In this document: piece by piece, positions 24,553-35,790 of the stretch
Position numbering within the stretch: position 1 is the stretch's first letter
Layout of the letters: each line of letters begins with the position of its first letter
From: Lolium rigidum
Lineage: Eukaryota > Streptophyta > Magnoliopsida > Poales > Poaceae
NCBI RefSeq assembly: GCF_022539505.1
Contig: NC_061508.1
Coordinates: 62,505,754-62,569,753 of the forward strand
DNA: 64,000 nt
Direction of reading: 5' to 3'
Program-made: the position numbers and the translations under genes
The notes under the pieces: generated by a model
What the model saw: only the letters and a program-made list of their open reading frames with translations
Told to the model about the DNA's origin: nothing
Databases searched by the model: none

Positions 24553-25151
24553 TCAAGGTGCAGTTTGCGTCTGTCGCACATCCGCAAACCAACAGTCAAG
24601 TTGAAAAAGCAAACGGCCTCATATGCAATGGTATCAAGAAACGTCTGCTGGCACCACTCGAAAAAGCGAGACACGCTTGGCTCGACGAGTTACCCTCCGT
24701 GTTATGGAGCTTACGAACAACACCAAATGTAGCAACTCAAGAAACTTCGTTCTTCCTAGTCCATGGTGCTGAAGCAGTGCTCCCAATAGAAATAGAACAT
24801 AACTCTCCTATATTTGTGGAATATAACGAAGAGGCTTCGTAAAAGGCGCTTGAAGATGATATCGACGCAATTGATGAAGCAAGAGATGTGGTGCTCTTAA
24901 GGGCAAGTTCATATCAGCAGAACCTTAAAAACTATCACAATCGATGTTTGCGGCCCAGGTCCTTTGAAGTCGGTGATCTAGTTCTTCGACTCAAGCAGGA
25001 CGGTCATGAGAAGCTGGAATCACCATGGTTGGGGCCATACATCGTTACCGAAGTTATTCCAGAATGTGCATATCGACTAAAGGACAAGAAGACAGGCAAA
25101 GATGAAGGGAACCTGTCGAACGTTGCACAGTTACGACATTTCTATGCTTAG
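24553..25151 (+). pseudogene. Gypsy integrase C-terminal part
   Basis: Translates to the end of the integrase core (an AHPQTNSQVEKANG stretch, then LPSVLWSLRTTPN) and the C-terminal GPY/F module (WLGPYIVTEV), ending LRHFYA and TAA. An in-frame TAA at about 24839 breaks it, and the catalytic DDE part is missing upstream. No chromodomain follows, as in the Tat group. Non-functional. Confidence 0.88.
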
Positions 25152-25702
25152 AAGGAAGCCAATATAGTAGCAACCATGTAAACATAAATTGTATCTGAAC
25201 ATCTTGTTCAGACGCACTCTTTTCCTTTCAAGGTACCGAGTGGGGCTGAAAGGTTTTTTAATGAGGCGGGCTTGCTTTGATGCAATATAGCGTGGTTGAA
25301 ATAAAAATAGTGATGACATATATCCTTATTTTCTTTGCAAGACTTGCTCGGGGGCTCGAACCCACAAAATATAACATAGCTTACCTCGACAAACTTGTCA
25401 AATATAACTGCTTTGGTTTCACAAAAACCTCGCGAATAAACAGTACTCTCACGTTACTCCAGATACTCGGGAGCTAAGAAGAAAAATACAATTTAATAGA
25501 GGGAAAAACAATCAGAAAAATTTGCTTTAACTATCCAACTTTCTCGCAAAAATTTACAGCAAGATACGACAATATAACACACAGGAAAATTGTTGTTAAT
25601 ACAAGGACCTGATACTTGAAAAACAAAAAAAAACATACAAACATACATATATAACATTGCGTTTTGGCTCAAACCTCACACAGTCAGCGGTATAAGGAGT
25701 CA

Positions 25703-26530
25703 CTATATCAACCTATCTATATTTTCCCTTGCAGCGAGTATATGTTGCGTCGAATCATCATATCGGTACCCTTTGAAGAAAGAGGAGTATATTTCGATGA
25801 GTTTATCTATTATTTTCTCGGCAGCAGGCGACACAGCCGCATTGTGCCGGTCCAGGTTTATTTTCCTCTTCGAGCTCTTGAGGAGAACACCTTCCACGAC
25901 CTTGTCAATATCCATCTTCGGGTGATAAATCCTCAGCCAGATCAAAGCAAATTTTGCGCCAGTCACCATCCGAGCCTTTCCGAGGTCGTGAATATTGCGT
26001 ACATCCCTAAACTTATCCATGAGCTGAGTAAGATTCTCGGGCTGAGGATTACGAGGAAACATGGCGTTGTATACCATGGCCAAAGTAATGTTGCAGAAGT
26101 CAAGAAATTCCCGAGTTTGGGTGACACGGTCTTGAAATTGAACAATATGGTGGCAGCGTGCTTCGTCCGCCCAAAAATCAATATTGTTGTCTCTGGCAAG
26201 ACGTAGAAGGCTATCGACCCGCAAGTTTACTCTTTGTTCTTCGGCTGCAGTATCTAAGAAAGCGCCTACGGGAGACAAAGGAAAAGCAAAATAGCACACA
26301 GACAAAGACAGAAAGGTAATGTGAAAGTGGTGAGACGATAAAAATGTACCAGTCATATCTTGACTCGCATCACTCATAAGGTACAGCATATAGTTCTCCC
26401 GTTGAACAAAGCGAGCGGCGTTGGAAGTCGCAGTTTGTTCCAGTTCAAGAGATTCTTGCGCGTGATGAAGAGCAGTTTGTTCGCGATCCGAGGATTTTCG
26501 TGCCTGTTCCAAGGCAGTCATGGTTTGTTT
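25703..26530 (-). pseudogene. Tat-Gypsy antisense accessory ORF, C-terminal fragment
   Basis: A 272-codon minus-strand frame. Gln/Glu-rich coiled coil first, then an ARDNNIDFWADEARCHH region and an AMVYNAMFPRNPQP segment that I recognise from proteins annotated 'transposase (putative), gypsy type' in grasses. A GTACAT...CCGTAG stretch in the frame (about residues 57-84) looks like an unspliced intron. Upstream there is a stop or frameshift near 26540. It resembles the fragment at 26869-27318, so part of this ORF may be duplicated. Function of this protein family is unknown. Confidence 0.6.
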
Positions 26531-26868
26531 CTACATCGACTGAAGCTATTGTCACAAATCTGCATCTCCTTTTTCATCAAGTCGGGACATGATGAAACGT
26601 CCCAGGAAGTACTGCCAGGCACTTTCATAGAGTGTGATGCAGCAGGGGACGTGTCGGAGTATCTAGTCCCTGTATAGTTATCAAAAATCAACTGGAAAGC
26701 AAAATTTTTTGGAAATCAATCACTCAGCAAGGCGGAATTTTTCATTCATGGCCACAGTACATTACATAAAAGAGTTTTCATAATATATGGCTCATAAGGC
26801 GCTTACATAAATGATCGGGAGCAACAAAAGGCGAAAATATGTACACAGAAAAAGGAGTACAAGTTTGT

Positions 26869-27318
26869 CTACTTTACCTCCGTGTGGGTAGTGCTGACAG
26901 AGGCAGAAGATCTTGAATCAAGGATGGGATAAAGGATGGCAATGAGTTTCCTCGCGAAGAGCTTGGCATCCTTTACCAGAACTTTCCACTTCTCGTTGTT
27001 CAAGCCTCTGACAGTAGCAACCTTAGCCCAGTCGACTTTTTGGCCACTGCTCTCCACGAGAGCTAGAGTGCCTTCGACTCCAATCTTCAAACTTGCTTGG
27101 CGATGCGCCAAGGCTGGATCATCTTTTCCATTGAAGCGTTTGGCGAGTTGGTCAAAACTCTCGGGCAAGTCAGTCTTCGGGAAAAAGTGCGGGAAGATGC
27201 GCTCCAACGTGGTCCGCGTTGACTTCAAGTACTTACGCGCCAGGGAGAAGTTCAACTCCAGGACGGTGAGAGTATCCAGGAGACGATCTTGATCCAAGTC
27301 TTGGTTCCTGGTATAGTG
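26869..27318 (-). pseudogene. Antisense accessory ORF, segment left of the CACTA insertion
   Basis: Open frame ending at 26869 that contains RKYLKSTRTTLERIFPHFFP, DLPESFDQLAKRFNG and GQKVDWAKV. This helical region recurs in grass retroelement accessory proteins. Its upstream continuation lies at 40042 and beyond, on the other side of the CACTA. The longer frame to 27597 runs into CACTA terminal sequence and is not coding. Confidence 0.6.
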
Positions 27319-27344
27319 CACTACAAGGAAAAGGCCTACCGCTG

Positions 27345-27600
27345 GCGAACCTAAAAGGCCCATTGCCGGCGCACCACGAGCCCGCCGGTGCGAACGGGCC
27401 GGTGATAGTCGGCCACCTGCCGGCGCACCGAGTGCAGTGCGCCGGCGATAGGACGGATATTGTCGGCGCGCCATCGACGCTTCGCCGGCAAAGGACAATT
27501 TCCACCGGCGCACCGGCAGGCTGTGCCGGCAGTAGTGCTTCCAGACATCGGCGCATGCCACGTGCGCCGGCAGTAGGTCATTTAGGTGCGCCGGCAATAA
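27345..27600. repeat. Left subterminal repeat array of the large CACTA
   Basis: At least eight GCCGGCGCACC/GGTGCGCCGGC-type motifs in both orientations, the likely binding sites of the element's DNA-binding protein. Confidence 0.85.
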
Positions 27601-27897
27601 ATTCGAAAATTCTTTTTTCAGCTTTTTTCCAGCATATTAGAATACATATTTGACAGCAGTATATATTTACAACACAGTTCATATTTGTACAAGCAGCACA
27701 TGCAATATGAGAAGCACATAGAGAGTCAAGTATCATTTCGGTATCAATACACAAATACACAAGTCTCGTTCCGGAATGTTGATTCATACAACACATGTGC
27801 ATATGCAACACCGAACGACGAAGTTTCACAAAGTTAGAAGTCTCGGTACATAGTCGTCTACAAGTATCGTCATACACCTCACAATGTAGGTCCTAAC

Positions 27898-28161
27898 CTA
27901 AACTACAATCACATAGAACATGACCAACATGGTCATGATGACCATCATCAGGAAGGCCATGGTCTTCATCCGGTTCATCCTCATGTCCCTCATCTCTCCC
28001 GCTACATAACGGGCGTATCTTCCTTCCGCCTCCACCCTAGTGGGGTATCCCTTGTAGCTGTTGCCGCTGAAACGGTGCACTCGTCTCCGACAGTCCTCCC
28101 GATCGTCGTAGACTCCAGGAACCCTCCCCTTGTACACGACATATATCGTCGGCATCTCCAT
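27898..28161 (-). CDS. RNase H1-type hybrid-binding domain protein with C-terminal membrane segment (87 aa)
   Basis: Intact frame from ATG 28161 to the stop at 27898. Residues 6-51 match the RNase H1 N-terminal / Cauli_VI fold: YVVYKGRVPGVYDD, a conserved Cys and basic stretch, then SYKGYPTRVEAE. That small domain grips RNA-DNA hybrids or dsRNA. A basic linker with RxxR and MRMNRMK follows, then residues 68-87 are almost wholly hydrophobic (Met/Val/Leu/Phe), like a tail anchor. It lies within the 3' third of the large CACTA, between the Ulp1-like ORF and the terminus. No RNase H catalytic domain follows. Domain assignment is by pattern recognition. A role in transposition is unknown. Confidence 0.6.
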   Translation of the reverse strand: MEMPTIYVVYKGRVPGVYDDREDCRRRVHRFSGNSYKGYPTRVEAEGRYARYVAGEMRDMRMNRMKTMAFLMMVIMTMLVMFYVIVV

Positions 28162-28186
28162 TCACAAGACAAGTAAAACGTTAGTA

Positions 28187-28620
28187 CCAATGCAATGAAC
28201 AAGTGCCAACTCAAATAAGAGACAAGTAGTACGAACTAAATAGCATGTGCCTCATACTTTGTCGGTCAAAATAAATAATAACATACAGGGATGGGGTCAG
28301 CGAGGCTAGGTAGGATGCACAATAGATTGATATTTGTGGCCATCACACCAAGCCTCACTGGCCCCACCCCGGAGTGTACAAGTGACCGAAAATTTTAATC
28401 ATCGGCCAATGCAATTAAGAAGTGCGAACTCAAATAAAAGACAATAGTACGAATTAAATAGCGTGCCTCATACTTTGTCGGTCGAAACAAATATTAACAT
28501 CCAGCGATGGAGTCAGTGAGGCTAGGTAGGATGCACAAGAGATTGATACTTGTGGCCGTCGCACCAAGGTTCACTGGCTCCACCCCCGAGTGTACGAGTG
28601 ACCGAACATTCTAATCATCG
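28187..28620. repeat. Tandem duplication, ~218 bp unit, two copies
   Basis: CCAATGCAAT recurs at 28187 and 28406 and GTCGGTC at 28261 and 28478. Both units carry GGCTAGGTAGGATGCACAA and a GTGACCGAA end. It lies just upstream of the hybrid-binding ORF, where its leader or promoter would be. Confidence 0.82.
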
Positions 28621-28854
28621 GCGAACTCCAAATACGAGGCAAGTAATGCAAATAATTATTAAGCTATCTACGCCATAATCTTGAAATATATAGCAAAGTA
28701 AATGAAACTATAGACACATGTTCACATGCACATTCATACAACTAAATAAAAGCAACAAGTCGATTCTATTGGAATTTATAGCAATTATTACAATACGGAA
28801 GTTCAAGGACATATCGTTCAACCTTTAGCAAGTGTTCCCGTCGTAGGATCAGGT

Positions 28855-30240
28855 TGTACGCCTAGGGGGGAATGGACGGCAGCCCTCAAGCGAGTTGAAC
28901 GGCCTCTCATCACGCGACATCTCCAGGCGGAGTTCTATCTCGTCATTAGGTAGTAGACCGTAGCGGTAGAAGAACTCGCCAGACCTAGCGTTGACATCCT
29001 GCAGGATTACCGTGCAAATGAACTGCTGGATGCGACCCCAGTTCTTTCTAATCTCTCTATCAGGGACATCCGCCATGTTTGCAAACCTGTTTCTGAGATT
29101 CTCTCGGCAGCAACATGTCATCTGCGTACTTTATGTACTCCTGCATCTGAAGGATGGCGTACCACGCGTCCATCCCATTGTCTTGCGTCGACTGCTTGAA
29201 GCAGGGGAAGTTGGTTGTGTGGGTTAAGACCAAGCCTCCTCGGGATTTCCTCTCTACTTTGAGGGGGCCTGCCTTGTTGGCGAAGCCGGTGAGAGAATCA
29301 TTGAGAAGGGCCCTGATGTGGGTGTAGTCTTTCTTGCGGTCCCTACCCGAGTCGAGATAGACTGCATGCGAGTGTTGCGGGTGCACGACGATGAGGGTGC
29401 GAGAACTTGTCTCTCGCGGAAAACACACGGATTAACCTTTGGAAATGCAAATGGAGATATAGGATAGAATGGTGATGGGGGACTAGCGAGTGATTACTTA
29501 CTCAGGGAAGTAAGGGATGAGAATGGCGCCCTTCTTAATGTTCGCCAGCATGAAATCCTCGACCTGCTGGGTGGCAATCGCGCGATCCCCAGCGTTGCAG
29601 ATGATGCTCTCCCGCATATAGAAGGGGTCCATTATCGCGATGGTCGGCGTCCCCTCCTTAACAATTTGGGAAGACAAGCTAAGAGAAACTAGGCGAACCA
29701 CACTAAAGTGGAGCGCTTGCATGCGATAGATGCTGAAGATGTCGTTGAACCGGATGAAGCACAAGTCCGCGGCGTACTTCTCGACGAAGTTCATGCCAGT
29801 TGGCACCATCGCCACGAAGAGAGGGTAAGCAGGATCTTTTGATTTGAGAAGAATGTTCTCCACATGCCTGACAGTCTCATGCAAGCTCCTCATATCCGGG
29901 GTGAGTTTCTTCAGGACATGCTCCGGCAGCATCGGTTCACCCAAGTGATGCAGAGGTCGCCCATTGTTTGGCAACTTGTCAAGGAGTGGGACCTTGTCCT
30001 TGGATTTGGCCGCCACCTTGTCTTTGGCGTCCTTCTTATTTGCCCTCTTCCTCTTCCTGGGTTGTAGTGCTGGACCATCCATCGCCGTAGTGGCCGTAGC
30101 ACGGAGTGTGTTTGGGCTCAGCATATTTTTTACGGCGGCGGTGGCGACCTCCTCAGGATTTTCCTCCTCAGCCGTTTCTTGAGAATCGAACAGCTTCTTG
30201 GAGCACACATATTTCGAGGCCGGCGCATCCTCATGGACAC
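28855..30240 (-). pseudogene. CACTA second ORF with degenerate Ulp1-like (C48) tail
   Basis: Minus-strand frames 30240-29498, about 29428-29130 and 29121-28855 together resemble the second protein of grass CACTA elements. The first part is acidic, then has a KRKRANKKDAKDK nuclear-localisation-like run, then helical sequence. From MDPFYMRE to ILIPYFPE and TLIVVHPQHSHAVYLDSG it follows a Ulp1/SENP-type fold. The presumed catalytic Asp (YLDS) is present, but Arg stands where His is expected before TLIVV, and no Cys follows the later Gln region. A GTAAGT after FPE and an AG before the next block suggest a spliced intron. The N-terminus is cut at about 30240 by a truncated LTR. A frame change near 29130 could be a second intron or damage. 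Confidence 0.62.
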
Positions 30241-31859
30241 TTTATGTCATATTCGTGCATTTTCTGGAACTAACCTATTAACAAGATGCCGAAGTGCCAG
30301 TTCCTGTTTTCTGCTGTTTTTGGTTTCAGAAATCCTAGTAACGAAATATTCTCGGAATCGGACGAAATCAACGCCCGGGTTCCTATTTTACCCGGAAGCA
30401 TCCAGAACACACGAGAACCGCCGAGAGAAGGGGGCGGGGCCACCACACCACACCCCGGCGCGGCCAAGGGGGCGCGCCCCCTAGGGTGTGGGCCCCTAGA
30501 AGCCCTCTCGTGCCGCCTCTCCGCCTATATAAAGCCCCCGACCTAAAAACCTCGGGGCGTTCGACGAAAACCACAAAAACCTTCCCGAGCCGCCGCCATC
30601 GCGAAGCCAAGATCCGGGGGACAGGAGTCTCGTTCCGGCACCCTGCCGGGCGGGGAAGTGCCCCCGGAAGGCTTCTCCATCGACACCGCTGCCATCTCCA
30701 CCGCCATCTTCATCACCGCTGCTGCTCCCATGAGGAGGGAGTAGTTCTCCATCGAGGCTCGGGGCTGTACCGGTAGCTATGTGGTTCATCTCTCTCCTAT
30801 GTGCTTCAATACAATAATCTCATGAGCTGCCTTACATGATTGAGATTCATATGATGATGCTTGTAATCTAGATGTCATTATGCTAGTCAAGTGAGTTTTA
30901 CTTATGTGATCTCCGGAGACTCCTTGTCCCACGTGTGTAAAGGTGACAGTGTGTGCACCGTGTGGGTCTCTTAGGCCATATTTCACAGAATACTTACTCA
31001 ATGTTGAATGGCATAGTGAGGTGCTTATTTATATCTCTTTATGATTGCAACATGTTTTGTATCACAATTTATCTATGTGCTACTCTAGTGATTTGTTATT
31101 AAAGTAGTTTATTCCTCCCGCACGTGTGCAAAGGTGACAATGCGTGCACCGTGTTAGTACTTGGTTTATGCTATGATCATGATCTCTTGTAGATTGCGAA
31201 GTTAACTATTGCTATGATAATATTGATGTGATCTATTCCTCCTACATATGCATGAAGGTGACAGTGTGCATGCTATGCTAGTACTTGGTTTAGTCTGTTG
31301 ATCTATCTTACACTATAAGGTTACTTAAACATGAGCATTATTGTGGAGCTTGTTAACTCCGGCATTGAGGGTTCGTGTAATCCTACGCAATGTGTTCATC
31401 ATCCAACAAAAGTGTAGAGTATGCATTTATCTGTTCTGTTATGTGATCAATGTTGAGAGTGTCCACTAGTGAAAGTCTAATCCCTAGGCCTTGTTCCTAA
31501 ATATCGCTATCGCTGCTTGTTTACTTGTTTCTATTGCGTTACTCTTGCTGCGTTACAACCGCTTGTTTACTTGTCCTGGGCAAAGCACTCGTTCCGGTGC
31601 CGTTGCTACTACTTATTCATACCACCTGTATTTCACTATCTCTTCGCCGAACTAGTGCACCTATTAGGTGTGTTGGGGACACAAGAGACTTCTTGCTTTG
31701 TGGTTGCGGGGTTGCATGAGAGGGATATCTTTGACCTCTTCCTCCCTGAGTTCGATAAACCTTGGGTATCCACTTAAGGGAAACTTGCTGCTGTTCTACA
31801 AACCTCTGCTCTTGGAGGCCCAACACTGTCTACAAGAATAGAAGCTCCCGTAGACATCA
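30240..31859 (+). mobile_element. LTR, head-truncated, of the family at 43007
   Basis: From about 30247 it matches the solo LTR at 43007-44541 (ACTAACCTATTAACAAGATGCCGA, TTTTGGTTTCAGAAATCCTA) but lacks the first ~95 bp including TGATACGTC. The right end GTAGACATCA is intact and abuts Gypsy coding DNA. It contains TATATAAA at 30526-30533. The left boundary is a deletion junction, not a terminus. No internal region is present. Confidence 0.75.
30526..30533 (+). promoter_or_regulatory. TATA box of the truncated LTR
   Basis: TATATAAA in the context CCGCCTATATAAAGCCC, preceded by a GC-rich segment. Confidence 0.5.
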
Positions 31860-32480
31860 CTGTCCATCAACAATTGTGTAGGATCTTGCTCGTCTGATGA
31901 TCTGGCGCGCGAGGACCTCGTCCTCCGGCAACTTCTGATCGATGAGGTAGTCCAGGAAAGGCTGTGTCCAAGCCGGAATGGTAGCCAACACCTCTTTGGC
32001 CGGAGACACTGCCACCTCTGGGTTTTCCGGGTTAGCGCCCTTCACCGAGGGTATCCGGAGATGCTCCAGGAAAATTCCAGGCGGAATTGGCTTTCTGCCG
32101 GATCCGAGCTTGGATAGCATATCTGCCGCTGTATTGTCATCTCTCCGTACATACTTGACTTCGTATCCTAGAAAGCACTTGGCGATCTCGTCAACTTCGT
32201 CTCTGTAAGCCGCCATGACGGAATTTCTGGCGTTCCAGGTTCCGGCTACTTGCTGTGCCACCAGGTCGGAATCTCCGCAACAGATGATGTGCTTGATCCC
32301 TATTTCCTTAGCGATGCGCGGTTCGTGTAGTAGAGCCTCGTACTCCGCCATGTTGTTTGTAGCTTCGAAGTGGATCCGCGAACGTCACTGCAGTTCTTCT
32401 CCGGTAGGGGACTTCGGGGTGACTCCGGCTCCCGAGCCTTGATGCTGCTTGGATCCATCGAAGTGCATTACCCATGTTTC
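31860..32480 (-). pseudogene. Gypsy second RNase H (aRNH) and linker to integrase
   Basis: Starts with MHFDGSKQHQGSGAG (the first acidic strand of RNase H), has one in-frame TGA near 32385, then ATNNMAEYEALL (second acidic position), CCGDSDLVAQQV and a YVRRDDNTAADMLSKL box. It ends at TIVDGQ, where the LTR cuts it just before the integrase zinc finger. Confidence 0.85.
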
Positions 32481-33212
32481 TGGTTCCGGCTCCAAATTAG
32501 CATCCGGAGCTTCTATCCAATCTGCAACGAAATCCGCCAAGACCTGTGATTTAACCGCAGTCCTGGCTTTGTAGCTGATATCGAAAGCGGATAATTCAAT
32601 GCCCCATTTTGCTGTGCGTCCTGTTGCGTCAGCGTTGTTGAGAATCGTTGACAGCGGAGCTTTGCTCACGACTGTTACTGGATGTTCTTGGAAGTAATGT
32701 CTCAGCTTCCTGCTGCCCAGGAATACTCCGTAGGCAAGCTTTTGAAAGTGAGGGTAGCGCTGTTTGGATTCCGTAAGGACCTCGCTCGATATAGTAAACT
32801 GGCCTTTGGACTCCATATTCGTGACCTTCTTCCTGTCGTTCCACCACGATGACGAGGCTGATGACCTCGTTGGTGGCTGCCGGGTAAAGGAGCATAGGCT
32901 CGACTCTCCTGGAGCTGCTAAGATAGGTGGGGAGGTAAGTATCTCCTTCAACCCTTGTAGTGCTGCATCTCGCTGCCTCGTCCCGGACAAACTTGTCTCG
33001 TTTTCTTCAATAGCTTGTACGGGGAAGTGCCTTCTCGCCAAGACGGCTAACAAACCTCGCTGATTGCTGCGACACAACCAGGTGAGCCGTTGCACATCTT
33101 TGAGACAAGTTGGCCTTTTTATGCACAAAATTGCCTTGATTTTTTCCGGGTTTACTTCAATGCCCCTGTTCGAGACAATGAAGCCAAGGAGTTTTCCGGC
33201 TGAGTACGCCAA
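32480..33212 (-). pseudogene. Gypsy RT connection and first RNase H, frameshifted
   Basis: Carries GKLLGFIVSNRGIEVNPEKI, the end of the RT thumb, then RNase H-like blocks such as PVYYIE and LAYGVFLGSRKLRHYFQEH in different frames (32629-32895 and 32385-33212). At least two frameshifts. Confidence 0.8.
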
Positions 33213-33882
33213 AGACGCACTTCGGCGGATTCAACATCATCTTGTACCGTCGGAGATTCTCAAAGGTTTCTGTGAGGTCGCTGATCAAGTCGGATCCTTT
33301 CCGAGTCATGACCGCGATGTCGTCGACGTAGGCGTGTACATTCCGGCCAATCTGGTCCTTCAAGCACCGCTGCATCGTACGTTGGTAGGTGGCACCTACG
33401 TTTTTCAAGCCAAAGGGCATAGTAACATAGCAGTAAGTGCCAAATGGGGTGATGAATGAGGTCGCCTTTTGGTCAGACTCCTTCATCCGGATCCGATGAT
33501 ACCCGGAATACGCATCAAGAAAACACGGAAGTTCCGCCCTCGCCGTCGAATCAATGACTTGGTCAATGCGCGGCAAGGGAAACGGATCTTTCGGGCAATG
33601 TTTGTTCAAGCCGGAGTAATCGATGCACATTCTTAGTATTTCAGTGTTCTTTTTGGGTACAAGGACGGGATTTGCGACCCAATCAGTATGGATTACTTCT
33701 ATTACAAAACCTGCCTCTAGTAACTTTGCTAACTCCATTCCTATGGCGCGGCGCTTCTTATCTCCAAAGCGTCGCATAGCTTGCTTCACCGGTTTAGCCC
33801 CCGGGTTTATGTTGAGGTAGTGCTCGGCGAGTTCCCTTGGTACTCCGGACATGTCAGAAGGTTGCCATGCGAAGATATCCAT
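33157..33882 (-). pseudogene. Gypsy reverse transcriptase
   Basis: Frame with MDIFAW, then ILRMCIDYSGLNKHCPKD, LDAYSGYHRI, FGTYCYVTMPFGLKN and the catalytic YVDDIAV box, closing with LNPPKCVFGV. The catalytic aspartates are present. The frame is broken from its neighbours by a frameshift near 33160. Family: Ty3/Gypsy, Tat-like. Confidence 0.92.
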
Positions 33883-33883
33883 G

Positions 33884-34627
33884 TTAGCGCGGAGGAACTC
33901 GACGAGCGCGTCTTCCTATTTGGGGTCCATGTTGGCTCCGACCGAGACCTGCTTGGAATCGTCGCCTTCCTTGAAGTTGACTTTCTTGGTCTCTATCGCG
34001 GCCCCGAAGGAGTTTTTGTGTTCGGAGATCTGCTTCTTGGTGGTCTGCATTTCGGTCGGATCCACCGCGGCTCCGTAGCCTTTCGGCTCTTCTCCGGATA
34101 TGACGAGACTCCGCGAAGGCGGCTTCGCCCAACTCGCACTCGTGAGCCTTTTTGTAGTCTCCGGTTATGGTGATCATACCATTAGGACCCGGAATCTTGA
34201 GCTTGTTGTAAATATAGCACGCTCTTGCATGGAACTTGTGGTAGGTGGGCCTGCCGAAGATGACATGGTAGGAGCTCTTGAAGGGCACAACTTCAAACGT
34301 GATCTTTTCTTCGCGGAAATTGTGAACATCGCCAAAAGCCACGGGAAGTGTGATGCTGCCGAGGGAATTCGCCTTCTTACCCGGAACTACGCCGTGAAAC
34401 TCAGTGTTGCTGTGTTTGAGCTGTTCCTTGGTGAGGTTCATCCGTTCCAGAGTCTCCAGGTACATGATGTTTAAGCTGGCTCCACCATCCATGAGGCACT
34501 TGGAGAAGTCATACCCGTCTATGCGGGGACTTACAACCAAGGCGTAGTATTCTTTTGGCACAATGGCGGGATGATCCTCCCTGTCAAATGTGCATGGAAC
34601 TTCCGACCACTTGACATCATGCGGCAC
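33884..34627 (-). pseudogene. Gypsy aspartic protease region
   Basis: Contains the active-site-like DGGASLNIMY in a typical retroelement context (preceded by VVSPRIDGYDFSKC), then FEVVPFKSSYHVIFGRPTYHKF. The usual D-S/T-G is D-G-G here, as in many grass Tat elements. Connects frame-to-frame with gag at 34630-35025 through a frameshift. Confidence 0.85.
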
Positions 34628-34629
34628 AG

Positions 34630-35790
34630 CCGGAACCGTGGCGTTCGGGATCCGGGTAGCTGACTTTGTAGCGCGGATCGTTGGGGTTCCGAGGAAGGTG
34701 TGGTAAGCCCCACGCTCTTTTTCTCGAAGGGGTTGGATTTACTCGCGGATCCGGCTTTGGGATCCGGCGAGTTATCATCCTCGTCCATCGCCTCGGAACT
34801 GTCCTCCTCCTTGTCCTTGTTCTTGCCCTTGCCTCCTTTGCCGCGTGGGCGGTGCTTCCGGCTCGCTTGTATCCCGCCTCCGGGTCGTTCTTTAGGTCGT
34901 TGACCCACTTGCGATTGCGGTTGGTGTGAGTGGACTTCCCGTAGCCGGATCCAAGTGGGCCAGGCAGGGCATGTCTCTGTACTCCTCGTAGGTTTGCGGG
35001 GCGCGGGATCCGCCAGCGGTGACCTCAGTGCCATGCTGCTGACCCCCTGCCGGCTCCGCCTCCGCGGACGCGTCCTCTTCCGCCTCCTGAACCTCCGCGT
35101 TGGAACGCCATGGCGACCATGTCGGATCCACCACTCTTTTGGTCATCAGGGTTTTTGCGTTTATGGCCGCTGTTGTTACCGTTATCACGGTTCTTCTTTT
35201 GTTGGTGCAGGGGGATTGCTGTAGCTGCGATATCACCGCCTGCGTCGTCATCGGCGGCAGTGTGATCACTGGCAATGGAGATCATTTCGTCCAAAGTCAG
35301 TTTGTTGGCGTTAGCCAAACATGTAAGCTTATGCCTCAGCAATCCTCCTCTCTGCAGTCCACCAATGAAGGCGTACATGGCAGTGGTGTTGTCGACGTTT
35401 TCGCACTCGTTCCTGCATGCCAACCATCGTGTGAGGAAGTTTCTTGAGGATTCTCCCTTCTTCTGGATACAAGCTTGTAAGTCGCTTGCCGTGGCAGGTC
35501 TTTTGTAGGTGCCTCCGAAGTGTTTCTCAAAAGCGGTCTTCGGGTCGAACCAACAAAAGATGGAGTTTTTCTCGAGGTCGCCGAGCCGGATCCGGGCTGG
35601 TCCTACAAGGTATAATCTGGAGCATGCGGCGAGGCGATATTAGGGGTTCCTCCGGCAAAGGTTACTCGCATTATAGTAATCCTCAATCCAGGTATCCGGC
35701 CTTTCGGTGCCATCATAATGCTTCGATTTCCGGGTAGCTTGAGGGAGCTCCTTGGCTTTGGTTCCTCTCGAATCATCCTCGCCAAAGCAC
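34630..35790 (-). pseudogene. Gypsy gag, retrotrans_gag domain
   Basis: Reading minus from about 35790 in mixed frames: PDTWIEDYYNA, LEKNSIFCWFDPKTAFEKHF, SSRNFLTRWLACRNECENV and AMYAFIGGLQRGGLLRHKL are the retrotrans_gag fold. This is followed by basic RG-rich sequence and an RPRGKGGKGKNKDKEED stretch that leads into protease. Frameshifts near 35600 and 35030. Confidence 0.82.

Noticed and set aside
30383..30789. GC-rich frames on both strands around 30.4-30.8 kb
   Set aside because: Match the U3/R region shared with the LTR at 43.2-43.6 kb; not coding.
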